Part shown: in pieces, positions 24,400-36,200 of the stretch
Layout: every line of letters starts with the position of its first letter
Position numbering within the stretch: position 1 is the first letter of the stretch
Assembly: GCA_032173965.1 (NCBI GenBank)
Contig: CM063289.1
Coordinates: 28,985,190-29,049,189 of the forward strand
Source: Sitta carolinensis
Lineage: Eukaryota > Chordata > Aves > Passeriformes > Sittidae
DNA: 64,000 nt
Direction: 5' to 3'
Notes under the pieces: model-generated
Told to the model about the DNA's origin: nothing
The model's database searches: none
What the model saw: only the letters and a program-made list of their open reading frames with translations
Translations under genes and position numbers: made by a program

Positions 24400-26060
24400 A
24401 CAATGGAAAAAGAGAGTAGTTTGCAGCTGAAAACATATTAGTGATTTATGTTTCACTAAGAAGCACAATAGAGAGACAGAGGCTATTAAGAGGAGCTATT
24501 TTCATGAGAAATAGTTCTGCTTTAAAACATTATCAACCACACCTTGATAAAGACCTACATGCATGCATAATGGTGTTTACTTATCCCTTTAGTTGAGTGC
24601 AATATACATTTGGAATGCACAGCCCCAAATTATTAATAAGCCAGGAGACACTTTGCCATGCAAATGCACAGGAATAGGATACTTTGCATGTTAATTGTCT
24701 TCCAAAGAAAAAGCCAGCACGAGGCACCAATCCGGGACTTCAGGTGGGCTCCACAGCCCTTAAACCAGCTCCAAATTCTACTGACCATTATTGCCAGCAT
24801 TTATTCACAACATTTGAGTAGAAATAACCAGTGGGGTGACACAAAGGGATTATAATGCATTGATATAAGTTATAACATGAATCAATGTCAACAAGACGCA
24901 CCCATTTAAATGAATAGGGTCAGATGAGAATGCTGGATCACCCTGACTCGCGTGACAGTTACAAATGCATAACCTAGTCTGCATAATAGGAGTGTACAAA
25001 CCAGCAGAGGTTTGTAAACTTGGTTCATTTCAAGCAGAACTGACCCACAGCAACGGAAAAAGGAGAAGCCAACGGAGCTGTCTAGGAAAGAAGTGATTCT
25101 CTAGTTTGTTGTTTAACCAAAGGCATAATGAGGTTTCATTTTCTCAAGCTTGAGCAGAGACCATGGACCTGAGCCGCTGTTCTGCAGCCAAGCCATTTAT
25201 CCACAACGTTCAATTAAAAGACAAAGATAACACGTCCCCTTCCAAACACATTTCTGTTTACAAATGCAAAATAAAGCTTCCCTGCTCTGCCTGGTGTGTG
25301 CAAATTCCCGGGCACGCTGCAATTACAGCTTTGGAATTGACTGTGCTGGGTTATGATTTATTGAAACGTTCCGAGGATTCCTCTCCGCCGCTAATGAACA
25401 GCGGTGGAGGGGGCAAGGCTGGAAAATGCCTGTGCACCTGGAGCATGAAAACTCCTGCAGTAAGTTATGTACCTGTAGGGTGATGCTGTGGCTGGGGCTT
25501 GGCACCGCAGTGCACTGACAGCGCAGCAAAGCTCTTAAATCTGGACAACACCTGCACCTCATTTGCTTTAGAGAAGCGCCATGACCTGCCTGCTGATGGC
25601 GAGCCCTCCCTTTCATCCTCGGGATTATGACAAGTTATTAATTGCCACCATTAGCCGCAGCAGCCTGCCTGAGATCTCTGCTGCTCTCTGGAGGTGAGAA
25701 ACTCTGCGTGTGAACGCTGAGAGAGGAGCCGGGAAGCGCTGGGGCAAACAGAGCAACAATCTGCCCAAAAGGGATTGTGAGGCTGTGAATAATTTATTAG
25801 AAAACATTTTTCTTTGTCCTTCCCACAGACCCACAAATCCTCCCTAAGCGCTCTTTAGCAGCCTTGCAGATAATATACTTACACATCTCAGAGCTTGCTA
25901 AATAGAGTGAGCAGGCCAGAGTTCACTCCGAGCACTGCTCCTGCCCAGCATGGCTCAAACACCCTCATCCTCTCCTGGAAGTCCTGCCCGTGCAAGCTTT
26001 CGGTAATTAGCTAGAAAAGTGAATAAAAAATGACAAATCCATGGATGGAAAACGGATTTT
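24400..26060. promoter_or_regulatory. Candidate conserved regulatory block
   Basis: Non-repetitive, AT-rich with CpG-bearing parts (25290-25420, 25640-25750). It has a perfect octamer ATGCAAAT at 24658-24665, TATTAATAAG near 24631, and several TAATTA-like cores and TTTATT runs. The texture matches the other candidate enhancer blocks in the window. No exon is evident, although open frames of up to 106 codons lie at 25163-25483 (plus). Inference from appearance only. Confidence 0.33.
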
Positions 26061-29000
26061 TTTTAAAATCTTTTTGTTTGTAATTGGGTAGTGAATGGCA
26101 GCCCGAATTTCAGCCTGGATTCACAGCTCATTTCCCCCTCCTTCATGCACTTGTTTGAAGGTGCTCAACCTGTCTCATTAACGTTTGCAGACACCAAACA
26201 TCATCTCTCAGCACCTAATGAGAAGGTTGTGATTAAATGAGGGAAAAGCAAGCTCATACCAGGATGAGGAGAGGAGTATCAACGTTGGTAATTTAATGTA
26301 CACTCACCGGGGGAAATTTGGGAGTAAGTGTTCAGAGGGGACAGGAGGGGAGCACGATCAGAGTGAAGTATGAACTGCTCAGCAAAGAGAGCTTTCAGGT
26401 TAGAGCTGGTTTGAGCACCTGAAGGCTGTCTCAAATCTCAAACGCTCTCATGCTTGAGCATGCCCAGGGTGTTGGTCTGTGGTCAGCCAGGTGAGGAATC
26501 CTCTGCAGTGGCACCCATGTGTTCATGTCTCCTTTGATAAATATGAGGAACTCCTCAGTTTGAGATCCAGACTGGAAAACTGCTGTCCAGGCAGAGGTTC
26601 AGGACAGAATCCAAGAGTCTGGAGAGGGGTTGAGTTCAACACCTTGAGTGAAGAGCTCTGATCACTCTGTTGTCACATAATGTTCAACTATTAAGGAGTG
26701 AAAGTCCTCTTCTTTCAAAGAAGCCTCTTCTATCCCTGTGGGGTGAGCTGGGGCTCTGAAGCTCAGGTGGAAAGACAGGTTTAAAGTCCCTTTAAGCCTG
26801 GCCTCTGGCAGGCCCTGTGCTCAGTTCCCCCACGTTCCTCACTTGTGAGCAGCCTTTTACACTGAAACACTGAGCACACCTCTCAGTTTTGCAGCCCTGG
26901 CCTGGCCCTGCCCCTTTGCCCAGGCACATGAATCACAACTGGCTCTGTGCCTCACCTGGGGTCTCCAGCCCTCTGATCCACCAGGCCCCCCTCCTTCCTC
27001 CCCATCCCTATCTCCTCTTGCTCCTAATCCTTAGAGTGGGAATCCTGCCCTGAGCTTGCTTTTTACAACATGCAGGAAGGGTGATGCTACAATATTCTCA
27101 TCATTTTTACATTAAAAATTACCATAAAATGTGTCAGTCACAATTCAAATCCAACTTATGAGACTACAGAGAAGTTGTTTTCTCAATGTACTGCAAATCT
27201 ACTTTTAATTGGCATTTGGTTATAGAGCAGGTTTAAAGTTCACCTATAAGGTGTGAAATACTGATCTTGATCTAATTCCTGTTAGACTAAATGGAAAAAC
27301 TCCCAGGGAATTCCTGCTACTAGCTGTTCTTCAGGTGTTTGATTTTGCAACTCAAACAATGTTCAGTTCATACTATTTCCTTATAGAGCACATCAAAATG
27401 CACTTTTCCGTACATTCATCTTCCTTTGCTAAAATCATTAAAATAGTTTAAACAGAAAAATAAATGATGTCTGTTTTAACAAGACAATGTTATGGTGTCC
27501 AATATGGACAATTAGCATTTTACCAGCTTCACTTGCCTAAAATAAAGCTTTGTTCTCATTTGCTCCCTCAAACTCCTCAGTAATACAGACATTAATTGTA
27601 GTTCTTAATTGCAACTGATAATAGTCCTGGAAAAAAAGTTGATATCATGGGATAGCATTGTGTCAGCCCAGTACTCCCAACTGGGAGATCCCTGGGAATG
27701 GAACCAGTGTGCAGTAGAGTCTGTCCAGCAGGGATGCTGCTGAGCAGGATTTCTCTATATAGAATTTATGGAGAAATCTATAGAATAAGGAACACCAGTA
27801 GAGGTGGGTTTATGCAGTTATAGGATCTGTGCACACAGCAGTGAGCACCTTTACTGCATCCTGCCCTGTGTCGTTTGCACAGCTCAGAGTGGGATTAGCA
27901 AATTCTCAATCCGAGTTTGCCTTATGGTTCTGTAAGAGCTGGGGGACAAAAGGAAAAGCCAGTCAGAGATCCAGCACAGAGAGATAAATTTAGGAACCAT
28001 AAAATTTCCTTTTTGGCTCGGTGAGGAATCCAAAGCTCCCATCTAAGCACAAAGGTGCTTTTGGATGCCATTTTGAGACCCAAAGCTGGTTGTGATGAGG
28101 CAGCAGATGCAGCCGGCACAGGGAGAGCAAAGGGTTAAGCCGTGGCCACACTCCAGGTATGTTTGTTCCTGCAGGAATGGAGTCACTGTGAGCAGCTGAG
28201 TGTTATTTTAACACCTATTCTCTCTCTGGCTCCGTGGCCAGTTCACATGGAACTGTGTGTTTCCATGGAGGAGCGAATCCATCTGTGTTTTCTCACCTGC
28301 AGGTGTTGGGGGTTTAATTAAAAACTCCAACTAATATGTTGCTATTTTGTGAAGGGATGTGAATTACAGCAAAGGCAAATTATGAATTATAATGAAGACA
28401 AAATAACACATTGGAAGCTTTTTTTTCTGGTGTGTTTTTTTCCCCCTTGTAACATAGGAGAATGTGCTTTAATGAAATAATCAAGGAGGAGCACTAATTG
28501 CCTCTCATGGCCTCTTTGTCTGTGCAGGCAAGGCAGGTAGGGTTTCATTTGCATGGGGACTGCACCAATTCAATAAGCACAACCACTTAGAGTTTGACTA
28601 TGAGTAAAAACCTTAAGATGCATCAAGGAAAGTGGAGTTCTTACACAGAGTTTAAACAAGTCTGCCTTCCAAATGCAGACACGAGGAGTAAATTCGTTTG
28701 CCATTTGCAATAATTGGTCCTTCAAGCTGCTGCAGTGGGTGGGTAGAGACACAGAGCCGAGTTTCACAACCACCTGAACCTCTGGGCAGCTTGGATCTTT
28801 CTCTTAATTAGTATTAGAAAGTAAGAGTGAACATAATGGTCTCACTTTGATGCAAACATTAGGACTGGAAGCATTTCTGTACATTTCACATAGTGAAATG
28901 TGCTTTATATCTCAGACTCTCACTCTCAGAACAGAATACAAATAACTCCATTATGACTTTCCAGAATGGTCCTACCTTTTTCTCCATGTATCTGACATGA

Positions 29001-30963
29001 TGGATATGGAAGGATCCTTTTAGAAAACTTTTGGGAAGGCAGCCATCCAAAATCTCCCTGAATTACCATTAGGACATATCTTTATTTTATTACTCTGCCC
29101 CAGATTCTGACTCCTCCAGACCTCACCACCTCACAGGGGCCAAGAGATCCGAGCAGAGAGTTCCAGGCTGCCCTCAATGCTGATTTAAAAAGCCAGTGGA
29201 AAGAATGGTAAATAAAATTGGCCCAAGAGGCTGACAGAGCCTGGGGCAGTATCAGAGGGCTCTGAGGCATTAAAGAGCCATAATACAAAGCACAAGCTAC
29301 AACACAATTCCAGCAAGACACAAGTCTCTTACTCCCTATCAAAATCCACAATATAGATCTGTCTCATGCCTATAAAAATTACAGAGAAATATACTTGTCA
29401 TTCTAGGTGAAACAATAAAGCAAAAGAGGAAGGTGACGAAATGGTGGAAAAAGGAGAAGAGAGAGGCAGTTGATGAGGGGAAAAAAATACACTGGAAAAA
29501 AAAAAAAAGGGTCGGAAGGGTTTGTAAGTGTGAAATACTTGGTCATTAGGTGTTGGCACTTGGGTAACAAAGAGAGAATGGGAAGAAAAAGAATAAGAGA
29601 AAAGCATAAACAACAGGGAAGAATAACAGAGGAAAGAGAGATGGAGGCAGCCCCATGCCAGGAGGAGCAGTTGTTAATTACACTTAGGTGGATTTGCTGT
29701 GGACAGTAACGCAACCTATTCTGTTCTATTAATCATTAGGATGGGGGCCTCCAACGGCACATGAAGTATGTGTTATCTGTCCCCTGGTCATTTCTCCGGG
29801 GAAAGATGTGTGTTCAGGGGGTACAGAGAGATTCCTTTTCTTCTTTCTTAATATACATGTTGTTGTGTTTTCAGTTTCCAGATGGCAAGGTCAAAGAAAT
29901 ACTCTTTCCCTTGCACAAATGTGTCTTTGAGGCATCGGGGAATTCAGGAGGGAGAGAACCAAACAGAGCTTGTGAAAGAAAAGGGATCATAAAATGTGGG
30001 TTTTTCCTCTACCAATTCATTGTGTATATTTTGTCCAGGCTTTTGGGATCATCTCACTGAAGAAAAATAAAACTAAAGCCTCTGCCTGTGGCCTTTTTCC
30101 CATCCTCTCCTGCTGCTTTCATTTAATCTGGAATTTTCTTGGCTTCTTCCTGGCTGCTCCTACCTGAGCAGGTTCCCCCTCTCTTGTTCCTGCAAACCTG
30201 AAGCTGCAGCACCTTGGGATTGTAGCACAACCCCAAGCCTCACTGCCCAGAGCCCCAGACTGGAGGTTTTTCTCATGGCTGAATTTAACCTAATTCACCT
30301 GGTGGCTCTGTCAGCACATCCTGCAGCTGGGCTCAGAGAAGAGCCCCCTGTCCTGGAGGACTGGCTGTGTCCATCCCCACGTCCCTGGCACTGCTCTGGT
30401 GCCTCATATCCAGCCAGACCCAGCTGCCCCTGTCACCTGTCACCCAGGCCAGTGCCAGGAGTTACTCGGGGTACCTGCAGCACCCTGGCATGGCACCGTG
30501 GCAGTGGAGAGGACACTGAGCACAGGGTGTTGGGACAGGGACAAGCACCACCAGCAGAATGTTTTTCCTGTTCTTAAGGAAGGTATATCACTGATCATTA
30601 TAAATGGATAGTGATTGTAAGGCTAAATTCCCATCAAGGGGTTGATGAGTCATTAAAACCCCTCAAGCTTTGTTCTCACAGTTTATTGCCTCATCACCAT
30701 CACCACCCCTTCATGAAATTATTGTCTTTTAATTAGGTCTAGCCCTTTCATTACTGTCTGTATCATTGCAGAAAAAGAAATAGGGAAACAGTTCCAACCA
30801 AGTACCTGATTGCCCCTTCTGCAGCCAGTAATAAGGGATTAGAACAGGGTCATATAAAATTATGGCCTCTGTGATACAGCAAACTCATTTTCTTCCTTAT
30901 CAAAGAGAACCTGGATATGTGTCCTGGTTCCTCTTCCCTCTTCCAGGGGTATAAGGATCATGT
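26061..30963. other. Non-coding stretch, no recognised content
   Basis: Nearly 5 kb with no recognised gene or repeat family. 26740-27060 and 30110-30560 are GC-rich; 27060-27640 and 28300-28500 are AT-rich. A purine-rich segment lies at 29410-29660 (GGAAAAAG and GAGAAAAG words, a 12-13-base A-run near 29497), whose complement gives a spurious Ser/Phe-rich frame. Confidence 0.55.
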
Positions 30964-31128
30964 TGAAGAGAAGTTGTGGCTGCCCCATCCCTGGAAGTGT
31001 CCAAGGCCAGGCTGGAAGGGGCTTGGAGCACCCTGGGGTGGTGGAAGGAGTTCCTGCCCATGGAAGGGGGTGGAACAAGATGATCTTAGAGGATTCTTCT
31101 GACTCAAACCATTCTGGGATTCTGAAGC
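30964..31128 (+). mobile_element. CR1 non-LTR retrotransposon, 3' end
   Basis: The plus strand reads in CR1 sense: 'gaagagaagttgtggctgcc', then the 'catccctggaagtgtccaag' phrase from the end of ORF2, then 'gatcttagaggattcttctg' and 'aaaccattctgggattctg', which is the CR1 terminus. This copy holds the last coding codons and the 3' untranslated tail, and it is 5'-truncated like nearly all CR1 copies. Confidence 0.9.
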
Positions 31129-32899
31129 ATGATTCCCCTGCCACCAGGAAAGCCTCCAGTGGTTCCTCCCATCTCTCAGCCTCTCAGAAGTTGCTGTGCT
31201 GCTTGGCTGGTGGGAGACTCAGCCAGCAGAACACCCAGCGTGGGACCGTTTCACCTGCTGTGAACCCACAGATTCCCTGTCTCCAGTGGGAGATGTTCAT
31301 TGGAATATGCTAAAAAACAGCAACCATCCCAACTGCAGTGATCTCCTGTATTTAAAACACAGGTTTACATGCCCCATAAATTTCAGTATTTGTAATTATA
31401 CGATATATATGAAGAGAGTGAGAGGAAGAGAGCAAATATATTACGTGAGGAAACAGCATTATCGATCCTGTATTATACAGTGCACAGGAAAATTAGTTAA
31501 CCATACAGCTCATTGGTTTAAGGATGGCAGTAAAGTTTAAAAGCATTCTGTTGTGAAGTTAAATATAACAGCCATGACACAAATAGAACAATTGCTTTCC
31601 CCGGATTTCCCGGGCAGCCAAGGAATTCAGGGGCTGGATCCTGCCCCAGCAACATCACTGCAGCCTCAAAATAACCCTGCAGGAACACACGAGTTACTCC
31701 AGATTTACACCACGGTAGCTGGAGCAGGAATTTGGATCCAGAGGTTTAAATAAGGCTTATGTAATAAAATGGGAATTTCTAATGGTTCCCTGTGGGGAAG
31801 GAAGGCAAGGTGAAAGCTGCATCTGCTTAGAGAGGGAGCTAACAGAAATGGATTTCAACTCCTCACAAGTTATTTGATGTGAAAGAGTTTTGTTTGTTTA
31901 GATGAAAACAGATCAGAGTAAGCAAAACTGTTTACTAAAGGAGGCACCCCTGGGAGTGCATGCCAACCCTACCATGGGCTTCTCCGTTCCCAGTCAGATC
32001 CTGTTGTGTTCCAGCTTTGAGACCACTGGTGCCCAGGGTGGGGCTGGTTGTTCAGGAGGAGGGCTGTGGATGCATGGCAAGAATGGGAATGGCACAGGAA
32101 GTGATGCCATTGTGGCTTTTGCCTTTTTTATTCTTTTACATGTTCTCAGTATTTTTCACACATATATTTGTAGCTCTGTAGCCTGTTGTATTAGTGGCCA
32201 GCTTTCCCAGTAATTTTCCGTGGCCTTTCCCAAAGCAAAAAAAAACCAAACAAATTCCAGAGCTCCATGTCCTGAGAGGTGCAGGGCCCACCTTGGTTAT
32301 TCCTGGCTACCAAGGATGAGAACAAAGTTTTCATGGACAAAGCACAGCCAGTGCTGAGGGGGAGGTTCCAGAGAAGGGGCTTGGCCTGGGTGGGAATTGC
32401 ATCACCACTTGTCCTCCTAATTGGTGCTTTTTATCAATTATGCTAATTTCCTAAAACCTCTAAAAATGTACTCACCCTTTTGTGGACATCTTTCCATAAC
32501 TGCCCCTGAAAGCCTTCAAATGAAGACCTGCTCTCATATTACCCCCTCACAAAAATGATCTCAACTTTCATTTCCAGGTTGATAAAAAGGCAACAAGAGC
32601 ACTGAGCCTCCCAAGCCAGAAACCACTGGTCCAAGGGCTCATTCCTGCTTCTGCCAGGCCTTTAAAAGGATCACTCGCTGTTCCAGATGGATGAGAACAC
32701 AGAGGGGATACAAGGCCTGGAAATGCCATGCTGGGCAAGGTTTTCTGTTTCTCCAAGAGAAAATTCCACAAAACACAAAATGAGACCAGAGGTCTCCACT
32801 CTGGAGCCATCAAGAGCTCCACAGCAGGCTGCAGGCTACACACAGCTGGGGAGTGGAGCAGCGGAAGTCAACAGAAAATACAAGGAATTGCAGAAATAC
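31129..32899. other. Non-coding stretch
   Basis: No recognised gene. 31360-31550 is AT-rich, non-repetitive and contains TGTAATTATACGATATATATG, with CpGs kept, so it may be a small conserved element. The rest is ordinary mixed DNA. Confidence 0.5.
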
Positions 32900-33134
32900 C
32901 GGGTAGGAAGATGGAAAAAATAATAAATTCTGCATTTAATTCCTCGCCCCCCATTTCATACAAATGTGATCTAATTTAATTTCAAAGAAATCTCTCTCCC
33001 GGATGCTCGGAAAAGGTTAAAATGCAATTTTCTGAAACTAAGTTATTAGATAGAGGAATATTAACCTTTGAGCCCCATAGACTTTTACTCTTTTTTATCT
33101 CCTTTTCATTTTTGTTTGTGGGTCTATTCATTTT

Positions 33135-33245
33135 TTGGCGATGTCGGCCGTGTTGCTAGGGAACAGGCGGGAGCTCGGCAGCCGGGCTGTGCCTGGGCTC
33201 CGTGCGCTGGACCCGCTCCCGCCTTCCCAGCGCCGCTGCCGGCCC
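33135..33245. promoter_or_regulatory. Short CpG-rich patch with RFX-type X-box
   Basis: About 14 CpG dinucleotides fall within 110 bases, against an AT-rich surrounding. GTTGCTAGGGAAC (33152-33164) has two RFX half-sites, GTTGCT and GGGAAC, in inverted orientation with a one-base spacer, matching the X-box pattern bound by RFX factors (ciliary and neural genes). CpG density this high in a gene-poor region suggests an unmethylated regulatory element or a minor promoter. I see no exon next to it. Confidence 0.4.
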
Positions 33246-36200
33246 CTCCAAAAAGCATTTATCACATCCTCGCTCGGTAATGGCCACTCAGTGGAGGGGA
33301 AATTGAGCTGACCCGAAGGCCAAAGCTGTTAGGGAGACTGGTGGGAAGGGTAAAAGGGTCACGGTACCCTTTTCCCACCCACTTAGTGGGCAGTAAGCAA
33401 TAGAACAGCAGTGCCACTGTTTCCACTAACATATCCCGAGGCTTTGCACCTGAAATAAATGTTTGTTTGACATTAACGATAAAAAAAAAAAATAAATAAA
33501 AATCTGGGTTGCTCACGGAAGCTGGTTATGCTGTTTAAACTTCTCCAAGGTAGGGGTAGAGTGGGGAGAATGGTTTGAGATCTGGTTTGTTGGGCGCTGG
33601 GGATGTTATAATTATTTCCTTTTGAGAGCAATAACTCTTGTATGTCCCCGTCTCCTTTGATTCAGAGAAGGCAGGAATCACAGAAGCAAAACAAAAAGTC
33701 TTTTGTTTCCATTGGGTCAAAAGCGTTGCCTACCACGAAGACCTGAAAAAAACCCGAGTTCTGTTGACAAATCAAACAAATAAATGAGCAAAATCCCCTC
33801 AAAAATTACCTATATGCACAGCCTGGTTTATATTTCTGAATATGGAAGCATTTACAAACCGAGGAAAAAAACTATCCTCTAATAGAAAATGGAAAAATGG
33901 GAATAAACCCCATCCCTGTTTTCCCACAATAACCTAAAATTCCAATTTCTTGTAGAGATCATGTGAGTTCATAAGAACTGCAGGACTGAAATCCTGATGG
34001 AAACAGAGAGCCTGGATTTTAGAAAGCCATAAAATTTATCTTGCTCCATTTCTTACATCCAGGGACCTCTCACAGGTAAAGGTGTTCCCAGGCAAGTAAC
34101 ACTTTTCACCATTAGACCCTTACTGGGGACCCTTCCCTGGTGTCAGCAAAGAGCAGGATTTGATGGGTATTAATTAGTAAGAAATCATTGATTATGTGGC
34201 TTTTCCCTCACACAGAACTGGTAAATCATAAAGAGATTTCTGTTGCTGTATCCAGTGTTCTCAAACAACAATATTTAACCAACAAAAAGAGGCCGAGTCA
34301 ATCTCGGTTTTAGTGATTCCCAGGAAAGTCATCAAATAAAAATGTGAACTTTAAAATTGATCAGGATTAATTTCACTGACACTGTATCATAACATATATC
34401 TCTTTGGAGACTCATTTGTTGGGCTGCAGATGCAAAGAAAGTAAGGAAAGAAATAAATCAGAATACAATAAGGCAATTAGACTTTTGCCATTGATAGAAT
34501 ACTAAAAATGTCTGATTTATCAAAGCATTAACAAACAGAAGTAAACACAAGACGTATATTTCCCTGCAAAAAATATCTGGTTAGGAAAAATAAAATAATA
34601 AACAAGGCTATGTTTATCAATAAATTTAATTTCCCAATATTGTGCCTTTCAGTGTGGAATGCCATTTTGTCTGCTAATTTCAGGAGTGCAGCAATAGGAG
34701 GAGATTTATCACATGAATACCAATACAGTAAAAAACCTCTTCCCATCTCTGAAATGAGAACATTCCCTCTCCTCCACTGTTATCTGAATATTAAGGATAA
34801 AATCTCAGAGGTGCACACACACACACACAGAGCTGCACCTACACCAGTGGGATTTCCCAGACTTTTAATTGGATGTTGGGGTGATTATGGGAGATTCCTT
34901 TAAAAAGCAATGTCTGGGAGCTCTGCAGGATTTACTGGAGACACAGAGAGTGGCAAAATTCCTTCTAACACTACTAAAGGCATGAAACCCTTCCATATTC
35001 CACAGTTGTCCTGTTGGAATTAGCCAGTGCAAACAGACTGCGTGTTTTAGTTCTTGTTCCTGGTGCAGTCTAAAGGATGGGAGGTAGTGCTGGCTCATGG
35101 ATCATATTTAGGCTGCTTATTGTACTCCAACACAGGAATTGTGTCAGCTTTAACATCTGAACAGAGTGAAATCAGCCTGGAGAGAGCATGGGATGCTGGG
35201 TTACCTAAGGAACTTCAGAACTGTCTGACATCACAGGGAACAATCCCACGTGGGAAGCGAGGGAAGAATCCTCACACGAGGTGCCCACAAGGGAATTGTT
35301 CTGTTATCACTTCTCAATCACTGTGGTGTCAAAACACCACCATCTCTACAGGATTTCTGAGGCTTCCCCAAAATGTTTGTCCTTCAGGACAAACACAAAG
35401 GTTTTCAGGAGAAGGAGCAAATCTAAAGGAAATCATTTATTTTGGAGAGAAAAGGGAAGGCAGAAGTAGCTAAAATATAAGGTAGTGTTCCTATAAATAT
35501 CGGAGCAATATTTGGCCAACCTTAATCGGTCAAAATTCTGAATTTTAACTTAAGTTTTTTATAGGAGAAAAAAAAAGGGTATGAAATCAGATGACAGGAA
35601 ATAGAGCCTAGTGAGAAATTTAACAGGTGAGTGGTGGTACAATACAAATGGGGTAAAATTCCTCATCAACTCCCCAAGATGAGTTTCCCAAAGGATGCTC
35701 AGAATTGGATATACATTGTCTCTCACCACTTGCTGAAAACCAATTGCACACTTCAACCCTGAGCTAACACCTGCATAACTCAGAATTTCCCTAAACCAAT
35801 GCAAGAACCAATTTCAAAAGGCAATCTGGAAATTATTAATTTAAGAAGGCTGAATGAAGTGCATGGTGCTCTGTTATTGATCTGAATACAACTGATTGTA
35901 ACAGATAGATCCATTTTTCACAACCAGCAATGGGAAACTTGTCACTGCAGTTCCAGAGGGTCCATAAGCACCGAAGGATTTGGCATAATGGATCTTAAAT
36001 ATGAGATTATAAGGAAGGCAGAGCACAAGTGTTTAACTGCTTTTGTATGCCAGCATTTATTAATCATAATCCTCCAGGAAACCAGACCAGATGTCTCGAA
36101 ACACCCTGGACCAGTCACTTAACTGATAGCAAACCTGGAAAAATCATATAATTTATTGAGCACAGTACCAAGCTGAGTCCAAAAAGCTATTTGGAAAGCG

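Noticed and set aside
36095..36130. MIR SINE ('ccagtcacttaact')
   Set aside because: Match of about 14 bases only, no flanking similarity.
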